Shown one piece after another: positions 18,183 through 27,645 of a DNA stretch of 64,000 nt (position 1 is the stretch's first letter; each line of letters opens with the position of its first letter). Origin of the DNA: Gracilibacillus timonensis (GTDB taxonomy: Bacteria; Bacillota; Bacilli; Bacillales; Amphibacillaceae); NCBI RefSeq assembly GCF_900086715.1, contig NZ_FLKH01000012.1, forward strand, positions 1,987,346-2,051,345, read 5' to 3'. The notes beneath the pieces were generated by a model that worked only from the letters and a program-made list of their open reading frames with translations, was not told the origin of the DNA and searched no databases. The position numbers were made by a program, and so were the translations under genes.

Positions 18183-20513
18183 TTGAAAGAAAATATGGTA
18201 AAGAAACTATTAGGCTATTCAAGAATTAATGGTAACTATCGGAAGAATCTAATTGTTTTTTTGTTACTAGCTAGTATACCAGGGATTATATTTAGCATGT
18301 TGATCTTTTTCATTAGTAAATCTCAAATGGAAAATGAACTAGAAACAGTTCATCAAAATATCTTATCTAATAGAATTGAATCTATAAAAGACCAGTTTAC
18401 AGATTTAGAACTATTAGTGGCAAACTGGGCATATCAAGCCAATTTACAAGATTATAATGATTTAGATATGGTGAATGATTATCAAAGCGTAAATGATATT
18501 TTAGATAGACTCATGTTGATGGAAGGATATAATCCACTTATTGGTCGGGTAGAACTATATTTAAATAGACCCGAACCAATGATTTATACGAGAAACGGTT
18601 ATTGGTTCTTAGAGGAAGCGCAAGTTGGGGTTTACAATCAACTTTTAAAAAATAATAAAAAGATGTTTTGGAATGATACCCTAGCTAGTTATGAAGGTGG
18701 TTACGAAGATAAATACGCCCCATTAGTTGTGGTTCATAACTTGGATAATATTACACGCAACCCATTTGGATCTTTAATCGTTTTTTTAGAAAATGAAAAA
18801 TTTGACAGTATATTGCAATCTCCTTATGAGGATGGATCTGTATTCTTACTGCAAGGCAGCGACCAGTACTTTTTTGGGAAAAAAAATCAAACCAATCCTG
18901 ATCCAGTTCAAAGAACTGTTATGGAAGAAATAAACGAAAGAGATGATAATTCAAAACCATTCGTACTTGATTATAATAATATCAAATATACAGTTACTTA
19001 TGATTATTTTTCACGTTTAGATCAAAGGTGGTACTACGTTTCAATTGCCCCGATGACTAATATTACTGCTCCAGTTGTTTTTATTTCAAAATTATTCATT
19101 TATTTGTTTTTAATCGTATTTATTCTTGCAATTTTTCTTTCTATTGTTTTTTCAAGAAAATTATATGATCCTATCGAAAATATAACAAGTAAAATAGGTA
19201 GAAATAATATTCACTACAAAAATGAATTTGAACTGATTGAAACTCAGTTAAATCAGCTATCAACAAAAAGTGAAGACTTACAAAATCGTTTAAGAAAACA
19301 ACTCCCTCATTTACGCGCAGGATTTCTACTGCAACTAGTGCAAGGTCATTTATATGCTTACCGTGAAAAAGACTTACTAGAAAGAATGAAACAATTTGGT
19401 TGGAATGGCAATAATAAAAAATACATGATCCTATTTATACAAATGACCGGATTCACAAAATTGAAGCATAGGTTTTCCGAAGGAGATGAAGGATTAGTAA
19501 CTTTTCTGGCAGTGAACATTGCTGAGGAGTTAATGCATTCTTTTAATTTGGATGGAGATGTTATTAATTTTCATAACTTATCTTTAGGGATATTATTTTC
19601 TTTTTCAGAAGAAGAAAATACTGATGAAATAGATGAATTAGTTTTTCATTTTAGTGAAAAATTAATTAAAGATATCAATAATATTTGTAAGTTGGATACC
19701 TACGTTGGAATAAGTAAAATGTTAGACTCATTAAATCAGGTCCACAGTTATTTTGAGGACACAAGAGCCGCTTTAAACTTTCGAAATTTACAAGAACGAA
19801 ATCAAATAATTGAGGTAAAGAGAATGGATGCTATATTAGAATATAATCAAAATTTCGAGTACCCATTTGACATTGAAAAGGAAATTGTTAATGCTATTCG
19901 TTTGGGGAAAAAAGAGGAAGCAATAAGCCTTGTAAGCCAATTTTTACTTCAGTTATCTCAGAATAACGTTAGCGAAGCTATGATGAAACAAGGTGCATTA
20001 AAGTTACTAGGTAGTGTTTATCATATTGTATTACAATCTGGGTTAATTGAGGATTTTGTTGAAAAAAGCGGAAGTCTGTACGAATCATTGTATAAGCTAA
20101 AAGATACAGATGAAATCAGTCAATGGTTTCAAGATAAAGTAGTTATTCCGATTATTGATGAATTATCTCAAAAGCAAAATCAGCGTCTTCGTATAATTGT
20201 AGATAAAGTAACAGATATTCTTGATCATTATTATATGAATGATGAAATATCGTTAGAATACTGTGCAGACCAAGTGAACATACACCATTCTATATTGAGT
20301 AAAGTGTTCAGAGAGTTTACTGGTTGGAACTTTATTGACTATTTGACGAATATCAGGGTTACGAAAGCGAAAGAGTTGTTATTGGAGACAGATACAAAAA
20401 TTAAAGATATTGCTGAATCAATAGGGTATAAGCATACCTACTTCAATCGGATTTTCAAGAAGTATGAGGGGATCACTCCAAGCCAATTTAGAGAGATTAA
20501 TAGAAAAATTTAG
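18183..20513 (+). CDS. Membrane-anchored AraC-family transcription regulator (YesS/YtdP-type)
   Basis: A 776-residue one-component sensor-regulator. Transmembrane segments at about residues 22-46 and 297-321 bracket an extracellular sensing domain of about 250 residues. A coiled linker and cytoplasmic region follow, and the C-terminal 100 residues are an AraC double helix-turn-helix (ILSKVFREFTGWNFIDYL, then IAESIGYKHTYFNRIFKKYEGITPSQFREI). Such proteins sit in polysaccharide loci of Bacillaceae and activate the neighbouring uptake and degradation genes when oligomers bind. The start is TTG 18183 with AGAGGTGA upstream. It is followed by a strong terminator (20519-20564). It is the best candidate regulator for the 7.5-26 kb genes. 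Confidence 0.87.
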   Translation: MKENMVKKLLGYSRINGNYRKNLIVFLLLASIPGIIFSMLIFFISKSQMENELETVHQNILSNRIESIKDQFTDLELLVANWAYQANLQDYNDLDMVNDYQSVNDILDRLMLMEGYNPLIGRVELYLNRPEPMIYTRNGYWFLEEAQVGVYNQLLKNNKKMFWNDTLASYEGGYEDKYAPLVVVHNLDNITRNPFGSLIVFLENEKFDSILQSPYEDGSVFLLQGSDQYFFGKKNQTNPDPVQRTVMEEINERDDNSKPFVLDYNNIKYTVTYDYFSRLDQRWYYVSIAPMTNITAPVVFISKLFIYLFLIVFILAIFLSIVFSRKLYDPIENITSKIGRNNIHYKNEFELIETQLNQLSTKSEDLQNRLRKQLPHLRAGFLLQLVQGHLYAYREKDLLERMKQFGWNGNNKKYMILFIQMTGFTKLKHRFSEGDEGLVTFLAVNIAEELMHSFNLDGDVINFHNLSLGILFSFSEEENTDEIDELVFHFSEKLIKDINNICKLDTYVGISKMLDSLNQVHSYFEDTRAALNFRNLQERNQIIEVKRMDAILEYNQNFEYPFDIEKEIVNAIRLGKKEEAISLVSQFLLQLSQNNVSEAMMKQGALKLLGSVYHIVLQSGLIEDFVEKSGSLYESLYKLKDTDEISQWFQDKVVIPIIDELSQKQNQRLRIIVDKVTDILDHYYMNDEISLEYCADQVNIHHSILSKVFREFTGWNFIDYLTNIRVTKAKELLLETDTKIKDIAESIGYKHTYFNRIFKKYEGITPSQFREINRKI

Positions 20514-20518
20514 TTGGG

Positions 20519-20564
20519 AGCATGGTCTAGTCTGAGAAGTGAAGACAAGTACCATGCTTTTTTA
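20519..20564 (+). terminator. Rho-independent terminator after the AraC regulator
   Basis: AGCATGGT (20519-20526) pairs with ACCATGCT (20551-20558) and a run of T follows immediately. It begins 5 bases after the stop codon. Confidence 0.75.
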
Positions 20565-21091
20565 CCTTGTTTCCAAGCGATATTCGACATAATTCAATAA
20601 AAAAGTATTATAATATCAAAATTCTACAAATTATACTTTATGATTACATCAAAAAAGTTCAATTGCAGTAAACAATAATTACGGATTAAGATAAAAATAG
20701 GATTAACATCCTACAATATGAAATTACCCAGAGGTGAACTAATGCTAAATGGCAACTTTTGTTTTAAACATATAATATACAGATGGCTGGACAGTTTTTT
20801 TATCGCATACACCATATGTATATAATTAAGACGATTTGAACTTGGGTGTGATGTTGTAACAGAAAAACACTGGTAAAGAAATACGTGTAGCATTTCATTA
20901 CAGCTATGCACCCCATAATACAAAAAACAGGAAACAAATTAAGAATGATGTAATTGGTAAAGTTTAATTCTGTGAATTATAAAGTGTCACTAGACACGCA
21001 ATGTCGATCAAATTATATCCAAAGGTGACATCGGTATAAGTGAAATAATGGAAAATCACTTGGGTTATATTTATAGAAAGGGGATAGAATA
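20565..21091. other. Non-coding gap before the GH106-type gene
   Basis: About 530 AT-rich bases. A 27-codon frame at 20742-20825 has AGAGGTGA before its ATG, but no recognised family or composition supports it. No clear promoter pair or cre site was found. Confidence 0.4.
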
Positions 21092-23548
21092 TTGAATATA
21101 TTACACAACCAGTTTCTTGACCCACCAGAGGAATTTACCCCTATTCCTTTCTGGTTTTGGAACGATCATCTAACGAAAAAAGAAATTATTGGACAAATTA
21201 ACGATTTTCATAATAAAGGGGTAACAGGATTTGTTATCCATCCAAGAATCGGTATTCCAAAAGAAATTGAATATTTATCAGTTAACTATATGAAAATGGT
21301 TTTAACAGCGGTAGAAGAAGCTAATCGATTGGAAATGTCTGTTGTCTTGTACGATGAAGCAATGTATCCATCTGGTTCAGCCAAAGGATTGGTGGTGAAA
21401 AATAATCCTGAATATGCTAGTAGAGGATTAAAAATGTTTGAGTACCCTTATAAAGAGAGCACTGATTTAGATATTGAATTAAATAGTGAAGAATCAGTTG
21501 TTTCAGTTCAAGCTGTTAAAAAACTTTCAGCTAATACAATAGATCTCTCGACATCTCAAGTATTAAAAATGGAAGATGGAAGGGTTTCTTTTACTCCACC
21601 TGATGATGGTAATTGGTCTATTTTGGTATTTTTTGAAACTCTCTCTGGTGGCCATATACGTGGTATCCATTTTGATGAAGATGATGGTGAAAAAAATGCC
21701 CCACCTTCTGCTGACTTACTAAATCCAAAGGCAGTTGCTAAGTTTATTGAAATTACACACAAAACATACTATGAATGGTTGAAAAACTACTTTGGGAATA
21801 CTGTATTTGCAATGTTTACTGATGAACCAGATATTTTAGGAAGAGGATCTGACTTGGAGTTAAAGCCTTGGTCTGGAAATTTACTTTCATATTATAAACA
21901 ACAAGGAAATGAGGAAGTCCATTTAGCATGCTTATGGTTTGATGCAGGAGAGATAACAAGTACAATTAGACGAGCCTATCAAAAAACTATAAATAAACGT
22001 CTATCAGAATCTTATTACAAACAAATCAGTGACTGGTGTGAGAAGCATGGTATTGCGTTAACGGGTCATCCTGCGCGAAGTGGCGACATAGGACTACTTG
22101 ACTATTTTCAAATACCAGGTCAAGATGTTGTGTGGCGTTGGATTGCACCTGAGGATGGAAAATCATTACAAGGGGAACATTCTACAGCTGGGAAATGTTC
22201 AGCAGATGCTGCACGACATAGAGGGAGGAGAAGGAATCTAAACGAGTTTTTGGGAGTTTGTAGTAAAGAAAGCCCTTGGGCGCTTAGCCCAGGTGATATG
22301 AAATGGTATATTGATTGGTTGTTAGTTCGGGGTGTGAACCTTCTCTGTCCACATGCCTTTTATTATTCTATTAGAGGTGAAAAAAGAAGCCATGAACGTC
22401 CACCAGATGTTGGTCCAAATAATTTATGGTGGCCATACTACAGTCTATTTGCCCAATACATGAAACGTCTTAGCTGGTTAATGACAGATAGTACTAATCA
22501 AGCAACTATAGCTATTCTGTGTGAAGAAGACTTTTTGCCATGGGAAGTTGCAAAAATACTATATGAAAATCAAGTTGAGTTTAATTACTTAGAAGAAGAG
22601 TTATTTTTATCATCAGCTTATATAGATGATGGAAATATAAAAATTGAAAGACAATCATACGAAACTATAATTATCGAACGAGGTGGGTTACAACTAGATT
22701 CAGTTACAATAGGCAAACTGGAGGAATTTATTCAAAATGGAGGAGAAGTGATTTTTCTCTCGGATGAATATGAGTTGAATACGATCAATGGAGCTAAACA
22801 GATCGAGAATGTTGGTGATGTTCTTAAGATACTTTCTACAGACCATCTAGAGGAAGTAGTTATTTCTCCTTCTAGCAACGACATAAGAGTTAGTAAAATA
22901 AAAAAGCAAGACAAATTATTTTATTTTTTCGTTAATGAAGGTGAAGAGAACTATAAAGGCTCTTTGCTACTGAAGGAGCAGGGAAGTGTCGAAAAGTGGG
23001 ATGCATGGAATGGTACAATTAAAAAAATTTCTCTTAAATGTCAAGATAATCATATAGTGGTACCTTTAACAATCGAACGAAGATCATCCATTGTGTTAGC
23101 TATTGATACGGAGATACAACCAGTAATGAAAGAAGTATTAAAAACTAGCTATAAATCAGAGAAAATAGATATCCAACGAAATTGGCTCATTGATGGCCGA
23201 CCTAATTATCAACTAGAGTCATGGATTCGGTGGGATGGCATGGAATCCTTTTCGGGAACTGTAGTTTATGAAAGTCAGTTTTGTGTAAGAAAGTTAGCTT
23301 CCATTTCAAAAGTATACTTGGATTTGGGTGAAGTATATGAAATTGTAAGGGTTACAATAAATGGGTGTGAAATTGGAGTGAAAATGTGGGCACCATATCG
23401 TTTTAAGGTTAATCCATCTTATCTAAAGAGTGGAGTTAATAAAATTACTTTTGATGTTACTAACAATAGAGCAAACGAAATGGATGATGCACGGTTAATA
23501 TCTGGTTTGCTTGGTCCAGTTACATTAAATATATACCGTAAACAATAG
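21092..23548 (+). CDS. GH106-type alpha-L-rhamnosidase-like glycosidase
   Basis: An 818-residue protein whose N-terminus (PIPFWFWNDHLTKKEIIGQI, then GVTGFVIHPRIGI) matches bacterial GH106-type proteins, which remove alpha-L-rhamnose or act on rhamnogalacturonan fragments. A catalytic barrel occupies about 1-430 (VLYDEAMYPSGSAKG, FAMFTDEPDILGRG and HPARSGDIG are conserved acidic or His-rich segments). A linker and a C-terminal galactose-binding-like sandwich follow (about 690-815, with YLDLGEVYEIVRVTINGCEIG). No signal peptide is present, so it is probably cytoplasmic. The start is TTG 21092 after AAAGGGGAT. It is shorter than typical GH106 enzymes of around 1000 residues. Precise activity is inferred from the locus. 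Confidence 0.75.
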   Translation: MNILHNQFLDPPEEFTPIPFWFWNDHLTKKEIIGQINDFHNKGVTGFVIHPRIGIPKEIEYLSVNYMKMVLTAVEEANRLEMSVVLYDEAMYPSGSAKGLVVKNNPEYASRGLKMFEYPYKESTDLDIELNSEESVVSVQAVKKLSANTIDLSTSQVLKMEDGRVSFTPPDDGNWSILVFFETLSGGHIRGIHFDEDDGEKNAPPSADLLNPKAVAKFIEITHKTYYEWLKNYFGNTVFAMFTDEPDILGRGSDLELKPWSGNLLSYYKQQGNEEVHLACLWFDAGEITSTIRRAYQKTINKRLSESYYKQISDWCEKHGIALTGHPARSGDIGLLDYFQIPGQDVVWRWIAPEDGKSLQGEHSTAGKCSADAARHRGRRRNLNEFLGVCSKESPWALSPGDMKWYIDWLLVRGVNLLCPHAFYYSIRGEKRSHERPPDVGPNNLWWPYYSLFAQYMKRLSWLMTDSTNQATIAILCEEDFLPWEVAKILYENQVEFNYLEEELFLSSAYIDDGNIKIERQSYETIIIERGGLQLDSVTIGKLEEFIQNGGEVIFLSDEYELNTINGAKQIENVGDVLKILSTDHLEEVVISPSSNDIRVSKIKKQDKLFYFFVNEGEENYKGSLLLKEQGSVEKWDAWNGTIKKISLKCQDNHIVVPLTIERRSSIVLAIDTEIQPVMKEVLKTSYKSEKIDIQRNWLIDGRPNYQLESWIRWDGMESFSGTVVYESQFCVRKLASISKVYLDLGEVYEIVRVTINGCEIGVKMWAPYRFKVNPSYLKSGVNKITFDVTNNRANEMDDARLISGLLGPVTLNIYRKQ

Positions 23549-23625
23549 AATAAATGATTGCAATTTATAAAAGTGTTTCCTTAATATTAATAAATTTAAA
23601 CAATAATATATAGGTGGATGAAAGA

Positions 23626-24687
23626 ATGCAATTTAAACATGAAATTAAATTTGATAAGCATATGGACTATAGTTCTGAACGAGGATATGGATTTGTTAGA
23701 TCACGAGAATTATCAATTAATGAGGAACTAAGAGATTCTTGGCCAGGAGACTATTTTATACCTTCTGTTCCAACATTCATGATGGATGTACCGAATGGAA
23801 ATTATAAAGTTATTTTAACTTTAGGATCCGAATCAAAGCCAACTGTAACAACTGTCAAAGAAGGACTTGGTAGATTAAAACTTCACGAAGTAAAAACTTT
23901 AACAGGTAATACGATAACTAAAACTTTTGCAGTAAATGTTGAAGATGGACAATTAAAACTCGCTTTTGCGGGAAAAAATCCTGTTGTCCAGCGTATCGAG
24001 ATCGAGAGAGTTACAAGTATTTCTACTATGTTCTTGGTAGGAGACTCCACGGTAACTGACCAAGCATCTGGAAAATATCCTTATACCGGATGGGGCCAAA
24101 TGATTGGATACTTCTTAGATGAAAGGATTGCAGTTTCTAACCACGCACGATCAGGAAAAAGTAGCAAAAGCTTTATTGAAGAAGGTCGTTTAACTCGAAT
24201 TGAAAAAAAAATACGCAAAGGAGATTACCTTTTTATACAATTTGCGCACAATGATCAGAAAGAAGACGAGCGTTATACAGATCCCTTTACTACTTATCAG
24301 AATTATTTGTCGAAATACATTGCGATAGCGCGAGCGAAAAAAGCCATTCCGGTTGTAGTAACCCCCATGCATAGACGAAACTTCAACGAAGATGGAAGTA
24401 TTAACAATACTCACGGAAAATATATCGAAGCTGTAAAACAACTTGCGAAAGAAGAAGAGGTTTTTATTGTCGATCTTGCTTATCAAAGTAAAAAATATTT
24501 TGAAGAAATCGGAAAAAATCTTACAAAAAATATATTTATGTGGGCTGCTCCTGGAAAATACAAGAACTTTCCTAAGGGAATTCAGGACAATACACATTTT
24601 TCTGAATTTGGTGCCTTTAAAATTGCAAATTTAGTAGTAAAGGGTATAAAAGAATCAGGTATTACATTACCAATTAGGAGATGTTGA
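23626..24687 (+). CDS. Rhamnogalacturonan acetylesterase (SGNH hydrolase, CE12-type)
   Basis: A 353-residue esterase that removes acetyl groups from galacturonic acid in rhamnogalacturonan. The N-terminal sandwich (about 1-130) has the motif series KFD, SERGYGF, DVPNGNYKV, VEDGQLKLAF seen in YxiM-type enzymes. The catalytic SGNH domain follows: the nucleophile Ser141 is in VGDSTVTD, the block III HND is in QFAHNDQKEDERYTDPF, and Asp321/His324 are in QDNTHFSE. ATG 23626 is chosen because AGGTGG (23612-23617) lies 8 bases upstream; the in-frame GTG at 23614 overlaps that site. No signal peptide is visible, so it probably acts on imported fragments. It lies between rhamnosidase and GH43 genes. 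Confidence 0.9.
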   Translation: MQFKHEIKFDKHMDYSSERGYGFVRSRELSINEELRDSWPGDYFIPSVPTFMMDVPNGNYKVILTLGSESKPTVTTVKEGLGRLKLHEVKTLTGNTITKTFAVNVEDGQLKLAFAGKNPVVQRIEIERVTSISTMFLVGDSTVTDQASGKYPYTGWGQMIGYFLDERIAVSNHARSGKSSKSFIEEGRLTRIEKKIRKGDYLFIQFAHNDQKEDERYTDPFTTYQNYLSKYIAIARAKKAIPVVVTPMHRRNFNEDGSINNTHGKYIEAVKQLAKEEEVFIVDLAYQSKKYFEEIGKNLTKNIFMWAAPGKYKNFPKGIQDNTHFSEFGAFKIANLVVKGIKESGITLPIRRC

Positions 24688-24745
24688 GATAGGGGAAGTA
24701 TTGAAATTATAAAAGTTATCCTATAGTGTACGAAAGGTTGATATC

Positions 24746-26242
24746 ATGAAATATTATAATCCGGTTATTAAAGGTTTTAATCCGGACCCGAGTATTTGCA
24801 AAGTAAATGATGACTACTTTTTAGTTGCAAGTTCCTTTGAGTATTTTCCTGGTATACCTATATATCATAGTGTGGACTTGATTAACTGGAGACAGGTAGG
24901 AAATTGTATAAATAGGTCTTCCCAATTATCCTTTGATAATGTTAGTGATTCAGGTGGAGTATGGGCTCCTACTATTAGATATTCGAACGGTGTTTTTTAT
25001 GTTACTGCCACTATGCAAAATTATGGGAATTTTATCATAACAACTAATGATATTTATAAAGATTGGTCTGATCCTATGTGGGTATCAATGGGTGGTATAG
25101 ACCCATCATTATATTTCGAAGGAACAAAGGCCTATTTTTGCACCAATTATAGTAAACATAAAGAAAAAGAAGAAATCTCTATGGCGGAAATTGATATATC
25201 AACTGGAGAGTTAATAACTGATATTAAACCTATTTGGTCTGGAACTGGAGGAGGTTTTTTGGAAGCACCTCACCTCTACCATATTGGTGAATGGTATTAT
25301 CTACTAACAGCAGAAGGTGGAACCTTTTCTAATCATATGGCCACTGTGGCTCGAAGTAGGAACATTTGGGGAGGTTATGAGAGTTGTCCATTAAATCCTA
25401 TATTAACTAACAGACATGATACTTCAAAAGAAGTACAATGTACAGGTCATGGAGATTTAGTAGAAGATCAAAACGGAAATTGGTGGATGATACATTTGGG
25501 CACTAGACTTTCTAGGCGAACCATGACTCATTTGGGAAGAGAAATTTTCCTTACACCAATAAAATGGAGAGACGAGTGGCCAGTTGTAGTTAATAATAAG
25601 AAAGCTTCCTTAGAAAATGAAGGAGAATTGAGTGAACAGCAAAAAGTAAGACAAAATTGGTATGCGAATTTCAAGCAGAAAATATGGGAACCGCAATGGC
25701 TTTTCCTTAGAAAGCCTAAAAATTCATCCTATCATAAAGTGGATGGAAGGCTTTTACTATACCCGAATAGTAGTAGTTTTGATGGTGAGTTGCAACCCAC
25801 ATTTGTAGGTGTAAGACAAGCTGATTTTATTTGTACCATAAATGCAACTTACTATTTTGCAACAAGTGTAGTTGATGATGAAGCGGGGGTAGTATTTTAT
25901 CTTTCATCCAATTTTTATTATTCTATTAGTAAAAGAAAAACAAAGCAAGGAGACTATCTTATTGTAGAGAGAGTGGCGGAAGATTTCAAGCAAATAGCCT
26001 ATAAAGAAAGAATAAAAGATGGGAAAATTTCATTAAGGATAATAGCTGATAAACAATACTACCACTTCTACTGTGCAATTGGTGAAGAGCCGTTAAGATT
26101 TGTCTGCAAAACTTCAACCAGATTTCTTGCTTGTGAAATGGCTGGTAAATGCTTTACTGGTACAGTTATTGCTTTGTATGCATTGGGTAACGCTTTCACT
26201 AATTCTGTTGCGAAAGTTGAAAGCTTTTCTATATTAACTTAG
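24746..26242 (+). CDS. Glycoside hydrolase family 43 (arabinofuranosidase/xylosidase-like)
   Basis: A 498-residue intracellular enzyme with a five-bladed propeller followed by a C-terminal sandwich. The three GH43 acidic residues are visible: Asp14 in FNPDPS (base), Asp119 in GGIDPSLYF (pKa modulator) and Glu173 in FLEAPHLY (acid). AAAGGTTGAT precedes ATG 24746. It is the last gene of the pectin block, so an alpha-L-arabinofuranosidase acting on RG-I arabinan side chains is more likely than a beta-xylosidase, although the N-terminal half resembles the xylosidase at 59004-60611. No terminator with a T-run was recognised after it. Confidence 0.87.
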   Translation: MKYYNPVIKGFNPDPSICKVNDDYFLVASSFEYFPGIPIYHSVDLINWRQVGNCINRSSQLSFDNVSDSGGVWAPTIRYSNGVFYVTATMQNYGNFIITTNDIYKDWSDPMWVSMGGIDPSLYFEGTKAYFCTNYSKHKEKEEISMAEIDISTGELITDIKPIWSGTGGGFLEAPHLYHIGEWYYLLTAEGGTFSNHMATVARSRNIWGGYESCPLNPILTNRHDTSKEVQCTGHGDLVEDQNGNWWMIHLGTRLSRRTMTHLGREIFLTPIKWRDEWPVVVNNKKASLENEGELSEQQKVRQNWYANFKQKIWEPQWLFLRKPKNSSYHKVDGRLLLYPNSSSFDGELQPTFVGVRQADFICTINATYYFATSVVDDEAGVVFYLSSNFYYSISKRKTKQGDYLIVERVAEDFKQIAYKERIKDGKISLRIIADKQYYHFYCAIGEEPLRFVCKTSTRFLACEMAGKCFTGTVIALYALGNAFTNSVAKVESFSILT

Positions 26243-26511
26243 ATATCAAGACTAGAACTACCATTAGATGGGCAATGGAAGTCTGAAAATCGATGAGTGG
26301 TCATTACTTAGTACAAGATGTAAGACGCTTATATTTATTCCATGAAGGATATCAATTTAGGAAATAAAATTGAAATGCTTTCAACTTATCCTGCCCAAAG
26401 AATGCATGAACTGATGGAGCGAGTGACAAAAAGGTTGAACAAGTCAAAAAAATCTTTATTTGTAATACTCTCTTTAGTTCGTTTGCTTTTCAAGAGAAAG
26501 CTCCATCAACA

Positions 26512-27150
26512 TTATGTATCATTTAATAACATTATAATTTTTGAAGAAAAAAGTGTCCAGTATTTCCATGTATTACGATAGAAGTCACTCTGCATATCGG
26601 AGCGTTCAGAACTGTACAACAGCACTTCTTGATCCTCAATAGCTGGAGTGGAGAATTCATATTCCTTGTGTTCGTCATTGTATATAATCATGATGTCAAA
26701 TTGGTTCAGGCCAAATAAATATTTGATAATCGAGCTTGGGTGTGAATATATGCGATAATTATTTACATTATACTGCTTTAATTGTTGAAGGATTAGCTTG
26801 CCAAGAGTAGGTGCGAGCCAACTATCGATCCCAATAATTAATTTATTATCCCTATCAACAACCTGCTGGAACGTTTGCTTTCTTCCTTGTTGTTCATCCT
26901 GTTCTAAAACAGTGTTGACATTATTAATACTAGCTAAGAATCTCGTGGCATATGGAAGAAAGTACATTCCTTTTTTCGTGAGTTGAATTCCTCTATTACT
27001 GCGCTCGATCAATTTAAATTGCAGTTCGTTTTCCAACCTATGAATCCTTGCACTTAAAGTAGGCTGGCTAATGAATAAAGAACGAGCTGCGTTAGAAATA
27101 CTTTTATCTCTAATAACTGTAATGAATGATTGTAAATCTGAGTATGGCAT
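26512..27150 (-). pseudogene. LysR-family regulator, interrupted at its 5' end and C-terminally truncated
   Basis: The frame encodes 212 residues with a LysR helix-turn-helix (FITVIRDKSISNAARSLF, then SQPTLSARIHRLENEL) and part of the effector domain; normal members have about 300. The first four codons (MPYS) come from the end of the inserted element at 27139-27597. The native start is on the far side: ATG at 27615-27613 reads M-N-L-E-D-L and then meets the element, where TGA is the next codon. The 6-base duplication TAAATC encodes D-L on both sides. The new ATG has only a poor ribosome site (AAGG about 14 bases upstream). The C-terminus ends at TAA 26512 with no recognisable continuation. 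Function is probably lost. Confidence 0.85.
27133..27138 (+). repeat. Left copy of 6-bp target-site duplication TAAATC
   Basis: TAAATC occurs directly outside both ends of the inserted element (27133-27138 and 27598-27603). On the LysR strand it reads GATTTA, codons for Asp-Leu. Confidence 0.85.
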
Positions 27151-27597
27151 TCAATATGTACCAGCCTTGCAATCTTTTTTACCACTAAATGCGGAGAGTT
27201 TTACCACCTGTTGCTGAAGTCTTTACCACTGAAGAATAAGCACTTACCAACCACAGTGTTAACTGCTTGCCCTTGACCGTCGTGCCACTTCTTAGTGATC
27301 GCTGAAAGGGGACGGGGCCCCGTCAGCGGAACTTAGAAGTGATTGTCCGTGGTACGCTATTTGAGCGGATGAAGCCCTAAAGGCTGCTTTTTTTCCATCC
27401 GCCATTAAACCACTACCACGGACACAAACAAGGTCAAGGGTGGTGGGATCGTTGCTATATCATGAATGAACAGTTGGTTCCACTGTATTGGCTTGTCTCT
27501 TTATGTATGGTAAAGAACTCCGCAATAAGTGGTAAATTTCTCCGCAAAAGGTGGTAAAAAAGATTGCACAAGTGGTAAAAATCGTCCGCCGTACTCA
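27139..27597. mobile_element. IS21-like non-autonomous element (MITE), 459 bp, with target duplication
   Basis: The ends begin TG and finish CA (TGAGTATGGC at 27139, GCCGTACTCA at 27588-27597) and form imperfect inverted repeats of nearly 100 bases. Each end carries several ACCA/ACCAC modules about 21 bases apart, an arrangement reminiscent of IS21-family ends. TAAATC is duplicated at 27133-27138 and 27598-27603. No transposase frame fits inside. Removing the element and one TAAATC restores the LysR reading frame (M-N-L-E-D-L-Q-S-F), which supports the boundaries strongly. The interior holds a nested set of stems. Confidence 0.85.
27270..27440 (+). other. Branched stem structure inside the IS21-like element
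   Basis: An outer 9-base stem CCCTTGACC (27270-27278) with GGTCAAGGG (27432-27440) encloses two arms. Arm 1 is CACTTCT (27286-27292) with AGAAGTG (27335-27341), with CGCTGA/TCAGCG inside. Arm 2 is TGTCCGTGGTA (27344-27354) with TACCACGGACA (27414-27424), with GCGGATG/CATCCGC and AGCC/GGCT inside. All listed stems are perfect. It resembles a three-way-junction RNA or DNA cruciform. Confidence 0.6.
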
Positions 27598-27603
27598 TAA
27601 ATC
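27598..27603 (+). repeat. Right copy of 6-bp target-site duplication TAAATC
   Basis: Matches the copy at 27133-27138. The native LysR start (27615-27613, with an AAGG-containing ribosome site further upstream on the minus strand) lies just beyond it. Confidence 0.85.
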
Positions 27604-27645
27604 TTCTAAATTCATACCCGCCACCTTCCCTTTTTAACGTATTTT

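Noticed and set aside
20742-20825. 27-codon frame with AGAGGTGA before its ATG
   Set aside because: Too short and unconserved as far as can be judged; an occasional ribosome-like site is expected in AT-rich DNA.
26342-26581. 79-codon frame after the GH43 gene
   Set aside because: No ribosome site, no family resemblance, and its end lies antisense to the LysR remnant.
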